DNA of 21,309 bases. It comes from Ruminococcus sp. (GTDB lineage: Bacteria > Bacillota > Clostridia > Oscillospirales > Ruminococcaceae). The DNA is taken from NCBI GenBank assembly GCA_024697705.1, contig JAILFF010000074.1, positions 1-21,309 of the forward strand, written 5' to 3'. The position numbers and the translations under genes are program-made. Below, in pieces: positions 6,299-13,655 of this stretch (the first letter of the stretch is position 1; each line of letters starts with the position of its first letter). The notes beneath the pieces were generated by a model, which was given only the letters and a program-made list of their open reading frames with translations, ran no database searches and was not told the origin of the DNA.

Positions 6299-9097
6299 TT
6301 ACTCTTCCTTTCTTCTTTCAAAATCAGGTCTTTTTGAGAAGTCAAAGCCTTCGGGAAGATCGCCGCCGAAATCGGGTCGTCCGCCGCCAGAGCCGCCTTT
6401 AGCGCTCTCGCCGCCGCTGAAATCGGTCAGCTCGCCGCTTTTCATGTTGTCGTAATTGAAGTATACGTTTACCGATTCCCCGCTGTACAGGTTCGAGCCT
6501 TCGTCCGCCGTTATGCTGATATTGAAATTAACGTCCGCAAGGCTGGTGGATTCTCCGGCGGAGATCGCCTTTACCTTGCCGTTTGCCATACCCGTTTCGG
6601 ACGAGTAGATAAGCACCGTGTCGCCTATCGTTATCTGCGTAACGTCGAACTGATCGAGTTCTACCGTTGTGAAATAATCGCTTTCATCAACGTAGTACGC
6701 GAAAGGAGAACCGAGATCGGCGTTTCTGCCCTCGCGGAAATTCAGCGAACTGATGATACCGTCACGACCCGCGCATATCTGACCGCCGCTTAAGCGTTCT
6801 TCAAATATCCTCATGTTTTCGGCTGCCGTGTCGTAAGCGTCCTGCGCTTCTTGCAGATCGGCTTCGATGGTCGAGCAGGTTATGTCGTAATGGTATTTAG
6901 CGTTTTCGTAGGAAGCGCTGTCGGAATCGAGCGTGTGCTGAAGCTCCAGCTTATCCTTTGAATACGAGTTTTTTAATGAGTCGTACTGCGATTTCAGCTT
7001 GCTTAAATTGCTTTTTGCCTTTGAAAGCGTGCTTTCGAGCGAGCTGATATCTCTGCTCAGAGAAGTTATTTCGTTTTGCTTTTCCTTAAGCCTTGTGGTG
7101 TATTCGGAAAGCGTATCGGAAAGCGTTTCATATTCGTTCTTGGCTGTCTTGTAAGCGTCCTCCGCCTTTGTAAGCTTTTCCTTCTGCGACTTGTACTGCG
7201 CGAGGGCTGTTTCGTAGCCGCCTTCGATATCCGAGAGCGACGAGGTCAGAACGCTTATCTCTTTTTCGAGAAGAGCGATATTGCTTTGCAGCTTTTCAAG
7301 CTCGGTAGTGCTCTTTGTGAGCGTTTCGGAGCGCCTTTTGTACTCGCTCTCAGCGGAGGTGAGCTTTGATTCCGCATTGGAGAGCTTTTCTTTCAGGGTC
7401 TTGTATTCGTCGTAAGCCTTGTTGTAAAGCTCGGTCAGCGCGTCGGATGCCTCATCTTCTTCGGACTGTTCCGCTTCGGTTTCTTCTGTTTTTTCTTCTT
7501 CGGAGGGGGCTTCTGCGCCGAGCTTGATATCGGTCACTTCCCCTGCGAACGACGGTGCGTCGCCGCCGATAGCGGAGAAGTCGGGAGTCTGTCCGCCGCT
7601 CGGAAAGCCGTCGGGTCTGCTGCCCGAAGAGCCGTTCGGTTTGCTGTCGGTCGAGCCGTTCTGCTTATTGTCGGAGGAATCGCTTTGCGCGGTCGTTTCG
7701 CTGCGGGCTTGTTTCAGAGATATCTCCGAAACGTCCTTTCCGATGGCGGCGCCGATGTAGCGTACCGTACCCGCCGCGGCGTTGTATTCCGTCATGAGCT
7801 TATTGTAGCTGTTCAAAGCCGATGTGTAATCGCTCTTTGCGCTGTCAAGCTCTTTCTGCGCGGATTCCTTTTCGGTTTTCTTTGTTTCCGCTTCGGCGTT
7901 CATGGTTTTCAGCTCTGCCTGCTTTTTTGAGATATCCGAAGCGGTGCCGAAGGTGCTTTCCGCGGCAGACGAACTTTTTGACTTCTTTGAAGCGTCGGCG
8001 TTTGTCTGCTTGCCCGATGTTCCCGAAGGCTTCTGTGTTTTGTCGGAGCCTGCGGAATTGTCGGGGAGCTTCTGCGTATCTGCGGCTGCGGTTTTCATAT
8101 CTTTATCGTTCGGAGCGGCAAAGCTGTCGAGATCTCCGCCTGCATTGTCGAAGTCGCCTTCGGGGAGCGATGAAAGATCGAAGTCGCCCTGCTGAATGTT
8201 GTCGGGATTCTCTGACTCCGAGCTGCCGCGTTCCGCAGGTGCTTCGGAGACGTCGTTCTTTTCCTGCGGAGCTTCGGCTCCCGATTCCTTCAGAACGATA
8301 TCCGAAACGTTTTTCCCGAGCATATTCCCGAGCAGCCGAACCGCGCCCGCTGCCGCGTTATATTCGGGAAGAAGGCTGTTCAGGCTTTCCGCCGCCGAGG
8401 AATACTCCTTTTTAGCGGCGTTTGCTTTCTCCTGTATAGAAGCCTTTTCCTCCGTCAGCTCGTCTGCCTCCGCCTGATCTTCATCAAGCTCTGACTGCTT
8501 TTCCGATATCTCGGAAGGAGTATTGTTTATGGTATCAAGCGCTTCGACATACTCGTCAAGAGCCTCTTGCAGCTCGCTGTCAAGAGAACTTACCGAGCTG
8601 TTGTAATCACGCTCTGCCGTAGACCCGAGGAGCAGCTCAGATTCGTAAAGCGCTTCGGCTTTAGTCTTTTCGATCTGATAGGAGGACTTCCGCTCACGCA
8701 GCGAATTCTCAGCGGAGTTCAGCTCGGAGCGAAGCGTTTTTTCGGCTTTTGCCAGGCTGTCGGAGGTTATACTGTATAAAGGAGTGCCTTCGGTAACGGT
8801 ATCTCCCGCTTCGATAAGTACCTCTTCAACTGTCAGCCGTGCGGAGGTATTTTTGATCCCAAGCTCATCGCTTATCTCCGACGCGGAGATCGTGCCGCCC
8901 GCGCTTATCATGCCGTTATCCTTTGATGTGCTTTTATTTTCGGCAGTGCTGTCTTTTGTGCTTTCACCGGCAGAAGCCTTGCTGTCGGAATAAGCATGAA
9001 GTATTTTGAGTCCTGCCGTTTCACCCGCGAGTACGATCACGGCGCATACAGCCGCCGCTATACGTCCGCGGTATGAATTTACGGATCCTTTTTTCAT
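6299..9097 (-). CDS. Giant HlyD-like coiled-coil adaptor protein
   Basis: 932 residues, about twice the usual size of HlyD/MacA adaptors. An N-terminal membrane anchor (about 11-30) is followed by a lipoyl half-domain (RLTVEEVLIEAGDTVTEGTPLYSI, about 88-111), then roughly 650 residues of charged heptad-like coiled coil broken by disordered Ser/Asp/Gly-rich stretches. The second lipoyl half (ICAGRDGIISSLNFREGRNADLG) and a beta domain follow near the C-terminus. An internal duplication is visible: EYNAAAGAVRLLG..GKNVSDI (about 242-265) and EYNAAAGTVRYIG..GKDVSEI (about 430-455). It ends in a low-complexity tail, GGDLPEGFDFSKRPDF. A GGAG lies 7 bp before ATG 9097. It is first in the operon and overlaps nothing. 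It likely forms a long surface-spanning tube or tether for the exporter; that role is inferred. Confidence 0.85.
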   Translation of the reverse strand: MKKGSVNSYRGRIAAAVCAVIVLAGETAGLKILHAYSDSKASAGESTKDSTAENKSTSKDNGMISAGGTISASEISDELGIKNTSARLTVEEVLIEAGDTVTEGTPLYSITSDSLAKAEKTLRSELNSAENSLRERKSSYQIEKTKAEALYESELLLGSTAERDYNSSVSSLDSELQEALDEYVEALDTINNTPSEISEKQSELDEDQAEADELTEEKASIQEKANAAKKEYSSAAESLNSLLPEYNAAAGAVRLLGNMLGKNVSDIVLKESGAEAPQEKNDVSEAPAERGSSESENPDNIQQGDFDLSSLPEGDFDNAGGDLDSFAAPNDKDMKTAAADTQKLPDNSAGSDKTQKPSGTSGKQTNADASKKSKSSSAAESTFGTASDISKKQAELKTMNAEAETKKTEKESAQKELDSAKSDYTSALNSYNKLMTEYNAAAGTVRYIGAAIGKDVSEISLKQARSETTAQSDSSDNKQNGSTDSKPNGSSGSRPDGFPSGGQTPDFSAIGGDAPSFAGEVTDIKLGAEAPSEEEKTEETEAEQSEEDEASDALTELYNKAYDEYKTLKEKLSNAESKLTSAESEYKRRSETLTKSTTELEKLQSNIALLEKEISVLTSSLSDIEGGYETALAQYKSQKEKLTKAEDAYKTAKNEYETLSDTLSEYTTRLKEKQNEITSLSRDISSLESTLSKAKSNLSKLKSQYDSLKNSYSKDKLELQHTLDSDSASYENAKYHYDITCSTIEADLQEAQDAYDTAAENMRIFEERLSGGQICAGRDGIISSLNFREGRNADLGSPFAYYVDESDYFTTVELDQFDVTQITIGDTVLIYSSETGMANGKVKAISAGESTSLADVNFNISITADEGSNLYSGESVNVYFNYDNMKSGELTDFSGGESAKGGSGGGRPDFGGDLPEGFDFSKRPDFERRKEE

Positions 9098-9408
9098 ACC
9101 ATCACTCCTTTTGCCAATCCCAAATTTTACTGCGTTGTTTTATCATATTTTAGCATCGTAACCTTAAATGAAGCTTAGATAGAATACGTTATTGTGATTG
9201 ACACGTGAAAGCAAGGTGAACTTTAATTGAAAAGAACGGTGCCGACTTGATGTTTTGCTTGAGGCTATTTAATGTAAAGAGTATATGAGCGGTCTGCAAT
9301 ATTTCTTGATTTGTAACAGCGTAGGAAAAATCCTCACCGACGTTTAAGCGGAAAATATAAGCAATAGCTATCGGAAGATATAAAGCCGCTCTATATCATA
9401 GACCATTT

Positions 9409-9424
9409 GTGATAACGTATTCTT
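9409..9424 (+). promoter_or_regulatory. Candidate LacI-type operator, half-conserved
   Basis: The left half GTGATAAC matches the consensus exactly; the right half (GTATTCTT) is degenerate. Part of it recurs inverted at 9181-9192. It may be an auxiliary site or chance. Confidence 0.4.
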
Positions 9425-9498
9425 ATTATCAAGCGGATATGTTTTTTCGAGATGCGTTTTATCTGCATTGAGACCGTGAAAAACGGCGTGATTTCAAG

Positions 9499-9514
9499 CT
9501 GACAACGTTATCTT
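9499..9514 (+). promoter_or_regulatory. Candidate LacI-type operator upstream of metY
   Basis: CTGACAACGTTATCTT, 12 of 16 positions matching the consensus palindrome with a perfect AACGTTATC core. Its centre is 105 bp upstream of the centre of the metY-proximal site, about ten helical turns, which would allow looping. Confidence 0.5.
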
Positions 9515-9603
9515 GATCGGTGCGGAAATAAGCTGTGAGAGGATATTTCGGAACGCATTATACCGCCTTTTTCGGCGTTTTTGCGGTATCTGCGGGTCGC
9601 CGT

Positions 9604-9619
9604 ATGATAACGTTATCGG
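9604..9619 (+). promoter_or_regulatory. Operator-like palindrome at the metY promoter
   Basis: Contains the perfect palindrome GATAACGTTATC (9606-9617). Its centre is 17.5 bp upstream of the first base of the metY -35 box, the same spacing as at the mccB promoter. It is the likely binding site of the LacI-family protein encoded at 11276-12367. Confidence 0.7.
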
Positions 9620-9628
9620 CTTTGGGCG

Positions 9629-9657
9629 TTGACCTTTTTGCAAAAATCGTGTAAACT
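9629..9657 (+). promoter_or_regulatory. metY promoter
   Basis: TTGACC (9629-9634), a 17-bp spacer and TAAACT (9652-9657). Transcription would begin near 9664, about 30 bp before the metY ATG. This also excludes translation starts upstream of 9695. Confidence 0.75.
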
Positions 9658-9694
9658 TGAAACATCAAAACAAAACCGAAAGGAAAGATTAATC

Positions 9695-10996
9695 ATGGCA
9701 GAGTTAAAATTCGACACAAGAAAAATAAAGGCGGGGTACAGCCCCCTTGACAACAATCAGGCGATCTCGCCGCCCATATATCAGACTGCGGCTTACGATT
9801 TCAAAAGCACCGAGCACGCGCAGAACCTTTTCACCTACAAGGAGGCGGGCTACCTTTACACCCGCGTCGGCAATCCGACCGTGAACTACTTTGCCGAGCG
9901 CGTCAAGGCTTTAGACGGCGCAAAGAATGCCGTTGCGGTAGGTTCGGGAATGGCGGCTATCAGCTACACGCTGCTTAATCTCGCTTCAAAGGGCGGCACG
10001 ATCCTTGCTTCGCCCTATCTGTACGGCGGAACTATCGACGCTTTCGACAGGCTTTTCCCCGAGCTCGGAATCAAGATAAAGCTTACCGACGCGGTGCTCG
10101 ATCCCGCAAAGCTCGAAGCGGAGATCACCGACGATGTGAAGGCTGTCTATGTCGAGAGCCTTTCCAATCCGAACGCTTACTTACTCGATATCGACGGTAT
10201 TTCGGAGGTCGCGCACAAGCACGGCGTTCCCGTGGTCGTTGACAATACGCTTGCCACTCCCTATCTTTACAGACCGCTCGAACACGGCGCGGATATCGTT
10301 GTCTACTCGGCGACAAAGGCGTTGACGGGTCACGGAAATATAATAGCGGGCATTATCCTCGACAACGGCAACATGAGCTATTACACGAAGGAAAAATATC
10401 CCCAGTTCTACGAGAAGATCGTTATGCTGAAAGGAAAGTCTCCCGACGAGATATTCCCCGACAATTTCTTTATCTTCCGACTGATACTTGTTTACTTGAA
10501 TCTCTTGGGCGCGGCGCTGTCTCCGCAGGACGCTTATCTCGGCATAATCGGGCTTGAAACTCTCTCCGAGCGCGTGGCGAAGCAGTCGAAGAACGCCGCG
10601 AAGATAGCGGAATATCTCGAAAACTCGCCCGCTGTCGAGTGGGTTCGTCACCCCTCCTTAAAGAGCTACAAGTTCCGTGAGCTTGCCGAGAAGAATCTCC
10701 CGAACGGCGGCGGCGGAGTGCTTGCGTTCGGCATAAAGGGCACGCCGGAGCAGGAGGTGGAGTTCCTCAACAATATCAAGCTGTTCCATTATCATGTTAA
10801 TCTGGGCGATGCGCGTTCGCTTATTGTCGATTCGCCGAATACCACTCACTCGGAGCTTAACGAGGAAGAATTTAAGCTCGCGGATATTCCTCACAATTTG
10901 ATACGCATTTCGGCAGGTCTGGAGGACGCGGACGATCTTATCGACGACCTCGAACAGGCTTTCAAGGCGGCAGGACTGCTTAAAATAAGTGAATAG
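9695..10996 (+). CDS. metY: O-acetylhomoserine sulfhydrylase (MetY-type)
   Basis: 433 residues, typical for O-acetylhomoserine aminocarboxypropyltransferase, a PLP enzyme of the Cys/Met metabolism family. It joins O-acetylhomoserine with sulfide (giving homocysteine) or methanethiol (giving methionine) in the cytoplasm. The PLP lysine is Lys208 in SATKALTGHGN; other marks are VGNPTVNYFAERV, AVGSGMAAI and VVDNTLATPYLYRPLEHGAD. The start at 9695 has an AAAGGAAAG site and lies downstream of the promoter; an in-frame extension to 9629 would overlap the -35 box. It is transcribed alone to a terminator near 11123, but shares its operator arrangement with the mccB-nif-like operon. In the R. rubrum Mar pathway an enzyme of this family converts the released methanethiol to methionine, so metY is the expected partner here. 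Confidence 0.93.
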   Translation: MAELKFDTRKIKAGYSPLDNNQAISPPIYQTAAYDFKSTEHAQNLFTYKEAGYLYTRVGNPTVNYFAERVKALDGAKNAVAVGSGMAAISYTLLNLASKGGTILASPYLYGGTIDAFDRLFPELGIKIKLTDAVLDPAKLEAEITDDVKAVYVESLSNPNAYLLDIDGISEVAHKHGVPVVVDNTLATPYLYRPLEHGADIVVYSATKALTGHGNIIAGIILDNGNMSYYTKEKYPQFYEKIVMLKGKSPDEIFPDNFFIFRLILVYLNLLGAALSPQDAYLGIIGLETLSERVAKQSKNAAKIAEYLENSPAVEWVRHPSLKSYKFRELAEKNLPNGGGGVLAFGIKGTPEQEVEFLNNIKLFHYHVNLGDARSLIVDSPNTTHSELNEEEFKLADIPHNLIRISAGLEDADDLIDDLEQAFKAAGLLKISE

Positions 10997-11010
10997 TTAA
11001 TTTAGTGATT

Positions 11011-11028
11011 GCACGAATAAGTTCGTGC
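11011..11028 (+). repeat. Small intergenic palindrome after metY
   Basis: GCACGAA-TAAG-TTCGTGC, 7-bp stem. With its left flank (GAATAGTT.., then TAGTGATTGCAC) it resembles both ends of the palindrome-rich element at 18211-18410, so it may be a small or decayed member of the same intergenic repeat family. It lacks a U-run and is not itself a good terminator. Confidence 0.5.
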
Positions 11029-11086
11029 AGCCACAAAAATTATAAAAAAACGTGAGTCAAAAGCAGACCGTCATTTCTGCATAGAT

Positions 11087-11123
11087 AAAAGACATCTTCG
11101 TTATGCGCGGAGATGTCTTTTTT
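11087..11123 (+). terminator. Rho-independent terminator of metY
   Basis: AAAAGACATCT (11087-11097) pairs with AGATGTCTTTT (11111-11121); three more pairs close toward the loop, and the stem ends in a run of T to 11123. Confidence 0.85.
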
Positions 11124-11143
11124 ACGAAGTGAAAACCATACAA

Positions 11144-11176
11144 GGTGATAATAGTCACCGGTGACAACGTAATCAC
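11144..11176 (+). promoter_or_regulatory. Tandem operator-like palindromes upstream of the LacI-family gene
   Basis: GGTGATAATAGTCACC (11144-11159) and GTGACAACGTAATCAC (11161-11176), centres 17 bp apart. The second matches the shared operator consensus at 14 of 16 positions. They lie 22 bp or more upstream of the gene's -35 box. They suggest autoregulation, perhaps with a different geometry from the metY and mccB sites. Confidence 0.6.
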
Positions 11177-11198
11177 AGAAAGTTTACAAATTTCCTAC

Positions 11199-11227
11199 TT
11201 GACAACTCGGGAATAAAATGATATAAT
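11199..11227 (+). promoter_or_regulatory. Promoter of the LacI-family regulator
   Basis: A near-ideal sigma-A promoter: TTGACA (11199-11204), 17-bp spacer, TATAAT (11222-11227). Confidence 0.88.
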
Positions 11228-11231
11228 CATA

Positions 11232-11244
11232 CCTATCAGATAGG
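11232..11244 (+). promoter_or_regulatory. CCTATC-A-GATAGG dyad at the transcription start
   Basis: A perfect 13-bp dyad immediately after the -10 box, at the expected start of transcription, where a bound repressor would block initiation. It is followed by GAATAG, giving an ATAGGAATAG string that resembles my recollection of Rrf2/CymR-type operators. An Rrf2/CymR-like protein is encoded at 20467-20910. The link is inference. Confidence 0.5.
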
Positions 11245-11275
11245 AATAGTTGTATTTAGAAAAGGGGCGGCGGGA

Positions 11276-12367
11276 ATGTCGTTAAAAAAGATAGCGGAAA
11301 TGACGGGCGTGTCCGTCTCGACGGTCGGAAGGATACTTAACGACCCCGCAAGGAAATGCTCCGACGAGGAGGTAAAACGGCGGGTGCTCGAAGCGGCGCG
11401 TGAGATAGGCTACATACCGAATGCCAGCGCACGTTCGCTCAGGGCGGGCGGGAAGAACGCCGAGCACATCTATCACATAAATATACTGCTGACAAGGTTC
11501 GCTCACGAAGCCGCCGACCCCTTCTACGACGAGCTGCTCATGCTGCTTGAAAAGGAGCTTCGGACGAGCGGCTGTATCGTCGGGAACGTGTGGCACTATT
11601 CCGAGTTCTCGGACGAAAAGACGGCTCGCGGGGACCGCACAAACGCAGTTGTGCAGCTGAATGCGCTTATCGAGAGCCTTTATAAGGACGGCGGACAGCG
11701 CTCTGACGGGCTTGTGATAGTCGGCAAGGTGACGAGCAGGGCGCTGAAACAGCTGAAAACAAAGGAGAAAAACATCGTCACGATAAACCGCAACTCCACA
11801 AATTACGAGGTGGACGAGGTGCTTTGCGACGGCAGCAGGATAGCGCAGACGGCGGTCGGGTATCTTGCGAAGCTCGGGCATACGCGGATAGGATATGTCG
11901 GCGATTGTCACAGCGAATCGCGGTTCACGGGCTATCAGAAGGCGCTGACCGAAAACCGCCTTTCGCCCGATATCGACTACATCTGCGACACGCTGCCGAA
12001 TGAGGTGAACGGTATCACGGCGTTTGAATACTTCTCCTCGCTGCCCGACCCGCCGACGGGTATCTACTGTGCGAACGATATTCTCGCGGTCGGCATGATA
12101 AAGGCGATGAACAGGCGCAGGGGGCGCGGGTATCTGCCGTCGATAATTTCGAGCGACGACATCGACGCGGCGCAGTACACAAAGCCCATGCTCACGAGCG
12201 TATCAATACCCAAGAACGAAATGGTGCGGTTCGCGCTGATGCTCCTGCTTGACAGGATACGCGGCGGTCATAAGACGGTCTCGCGGCTCGAAGTCGAGGG
12301 GACGCTCGTTATCCGCGAGAGCTGCCGACCGTTCAGGGAGCTCGATGAGCCGGAGTATTATATCTGA
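11276..12367 (+). CDS. LacI-family transcriptional regulator
   Basis: 363 residues. N-terminal LacI helix-turn-helix (about 3-24: LKKIAEMTGVSVSTVGRILND), the hinge-helix region (IPNASARSLRAGG), then a periplasmic-binding-protein-like effector domain (HINILLTRFAHEAADPFYDELL; GYVGDCHSESRFTGYQKAL; PTGIYCANDILAVGMIKAM). An AAAAGGGG stretch precedes the ATG. It sits between metY and the mccB-nif-like operon, and operator-like sites with the CG-centred palindrome typical of the family lie at metY, at its own gene and at mccB. It is therefore the probable regulator of the whole set. LacI-family proteins usually bind sugars or purines; here a sulfur-related or other effector would be new. Because two sites lie upstream of the -35 boxes, activation is as plausible as repression. 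Confidence 0.92.
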   Translation: MSLKKIAEMTGVSVSTVGRILNDPARKCSDEEVKRRVLEAAREIGYIPNASARSLRAGGKNAEHIYHINILLTRFAHEAADPFYDELLMLLEKELRTSGCIVGNVWHYSEFSDEKTARGDRTNAVVQLNALIESLYKDGGQRSDGLVIVGKVTSRALKQLKTKEKNIVTINRNSTNYEVDEVLCDGSRIAQTAVGYLAKLGHTRIGYVGDCHSESRFTGYQKALTENRLSPDIDYICDTLPNEVNGITAFEYFSSLPDPPTGIYCANDILAVGMIKAMNRRRGRGYLPSIISSDDIDAAQYTKPMLTSVSIPKNEMVRFALMLLLDRIRGGHKTVSRLEVEGTLVIRESCRPFRELDEPEYYI

Positions 12368-12384
12368 AATATCCGAACCATTCC

Positions 12385-12400
12385 GTGACAACGTTATCAC
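12385..12400 (+). promoter_or_regulatory. Operator-like palindrome at the mccB-nif-like operon promoter
   Basis: GTGACAACGTTATCAC, 15 of 16 matching the palindrome GTGATAACGTTATCAC. Centre 17.5 bp upstream of the -35 box, identical to the metY arrangement. It is the best-conserved site in the window. Confidence 0.78.
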
Positions 12401-12409
12401 ATTTTGATA

Positions 12410-12438
12410 TTGACAAATCACGAAAAAAGTTGTAGAAT
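12410..12438 (+). promoter_or_regulatory. Promoter of the mccB-mccA-nif-like operon
   Basis: TTGACA (12410-12415), 17-bp spacer, TAGAAT (12433-12438). It gives a 5' leader of about 50 nt with no SAM riboswitch or T-box structure that I can see. Confidence 0.85.
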
Positions 12439-12496
12439 ATAGTCACGGTATAAATCATATTAAATTGATATGTAAAATATGAAAGGAAAGATGAAA

Positions 12497-13654
12497 ATGA
12501 GCTATTCAAATATAGAGACCGCGCTGATACACGGCGGCATTTCAATTGACGAACGCACGGGTGCTGTAAACGTCCCGATATATCAGACCTCGACCTTCAA
12601 GCAGGACGGGCTCGGGAAAATGCGCGGGTATGAGTATTCCCGCACGGGCAATCCCACAAGAGAAGCACTCGAAGCCCTTATCGCCGAGCTTGAAGGCGGC
12701 TATGCGGGGTTCGCCTTTGCAAGCGGTCTCGCGGCGGAAACGGCGGTGCTGAGTCTGCTGAATACGGGCGACAGAGTGCTTATCTCCTCGAACGTGTACG
12801 GCGGAACGTTCCGTCTGCTTGACAAGGTGTTCAATCATTTTGGTATCAACTACACCATATCCGATACAGAGAATCCTGCGGCTTTTGAAAAGGACATCAC
12901 CCCCGACGTTAAGGCGGTGCTTATCGAAAGCCCCGCAAATCCGCTGATGACCGTCACCGATATACGCGCCGTCGCGGAGATAGTACACAAGCACGGGCTG
13001 CTCGTTATCGTTGACAATACCTTCATGACGCCTTATCTGCAAAGACCTATCGAGCTCGGCGCGGATATCGTTGTCCACAGTGCGACAAAGTATCTCGGCG
13101 GTCACAGTGACGTAGTAGCGGGGCTTGCGGTCGTAAAGACAAAGGAGCTTGCCGAAAGGATCGCGTTCATTCAGAACTCAACGGGCGGCGTGCTTCCTCC
13201 GTTTGACAGCTTTTTGCTGATAAGGGGAATCAAAACGCTGGGCGTTCGGCTTGACAGGCACGTTTTCAACGCCGAGAAAGCCGCCGAATATCTTGTAAAT
13301 CACAAGGCGGTAAAGAGCGTTCACTATCCGGGACTTCCGACCGACAAGGGCTATGAGGTCAATAAAAAACAGGCGAAAAACGGCGGCGTGATGATCTCCT
13401 TTGAGCTTAAGGATAATTACGATATCAAGGTATTCTTCGAGAGCTTGCAGCTTGTGACGCTTGCGGAAAGCTTGGGCGGCGTTGAGTCGCTCGTATGCCA
13501 CCCGTCGAGCATGACGCACGCTTCCATACCCGAAGAGATACGCAAAAAGGTAGGCATAACCGACGGGCTGATAAGGCTTTCGATAGGCATCGAGAACATT
13601 GACGACATTCTTGCCGATATAGAGCAGGCTATCGCCGCAAGCGAGGTAAAATAA
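12497..13654 (+). CDS. mccB: Cystathionine gamma-lyase/gamma-synthase family enzyme (MccB-like)
   Basis: 385 residues from ATG 12497, chosen because AAAGGAAAG lies 9 bp upstream; ATGs at 12479 and 12491 are poorly placed for that site. It is a PLP enzyme of the Cys/Met metabolism family with the catalytic Lys198 in HSATKYLGGHSD and the phosphate-binding ASGLAAETAVLSLL. Features such as YSRTGNPTREALE and ESPANPLMTVTDI fit cystathionine gamma-lyase or gamma-synthase rather than O-acetylhomoserine sulfhydrylase. The next gene is MccA-like, 1 bp away. This repeats the Bacillus mccA-mccB pair that converts homocysteine to cysteine through cystathionine. By that context it would split cystathionine into cysteine and 2-oxobutyrate. 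A gamma-synthase role cannot be excluded from sequence alone. Confidence 0.85.
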   Translation: MSYSNIETALIHGGISIDERTGAVNVPIYQTSTFKQDGLGKMRGYEYSRTGNPTREALEALIAELEGGYAGFAFASGLAAETAVLSLLNTGDRVLISSNVYGGTFRLLDKVFNHFGINYTISDTENPAAFEKDITPDVKAVLIESPANPLMTVTDIRAVAEIVHKHGLLVIVDNTFMTPYLQRPIELGADIVVHSATKYLGGHSDVVAGLAVVKTKELAERIAFIQNSTGGVLPPFDSFLLIRGIKTLGVRLDRHVFNAEKAAEYLVNHKAVKSVHYPGLPTDKGYEVNKKQAKNGGVMISFELKDNYDIKVFFESLQLVTLAESLGGVESLVCHPSSMTHASIPEEIRKKVGITDGLIRLSIGIENIDDILADIEQAIAASEVK

Positions 13655-13655
13655 A

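Larger units (their letters stand above)
9098..9628. promoter_or_regulatory. Divergent intergenic control region between exporter operon and metY
   Basis: About 530 bp without a supportable gene, separating the divergent exporter operon and metY. It contains several candidate operator sites sharing the core of GTGATAACGTTATCAC (listed separately) and a hairpin-like ATACCGC/GCGGTAT pair (9560-9566 and 9583-9589). A weak site at 9181-9192 is the inverted copy of 12 bases at 9412-9423 (ATAACGTATTCT). I could not fix the exporter promoter with confidence. Confidence 0.6.

Noticed and set aside
4744..6345. Longer start at 6345 for the second adaptor
   Set aside because: It would overlap the upstream gene by 47 bp and add a charged stretch before the membrane anchor; ATG 6297 has a good ribosome binding site and sits 1 bp after the stop.
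7822..8415. Plus-strand open frame (about 197 codons) opposite the giant adaptor gene
   Set aside because: Arg/Ser/Cys-rich shadow of the Ser/Asp/Glu-coding strand; no start signal.
9560..9589. Terminator or attenuator hairpin before metY
   Set aside because: It lies upstream of the metY promoter, so it cannot attenuate metY; as a plus-strand terminator there is no gene to end. Left as an unexplained dyad.
12439..12496. SAM riboswitch or T-box in the leader of the mccB-nif-like operon
   Set aside because: The leader is only about 50 nt, AT-rich, with no S-box or T-box features or terminator hairpin.
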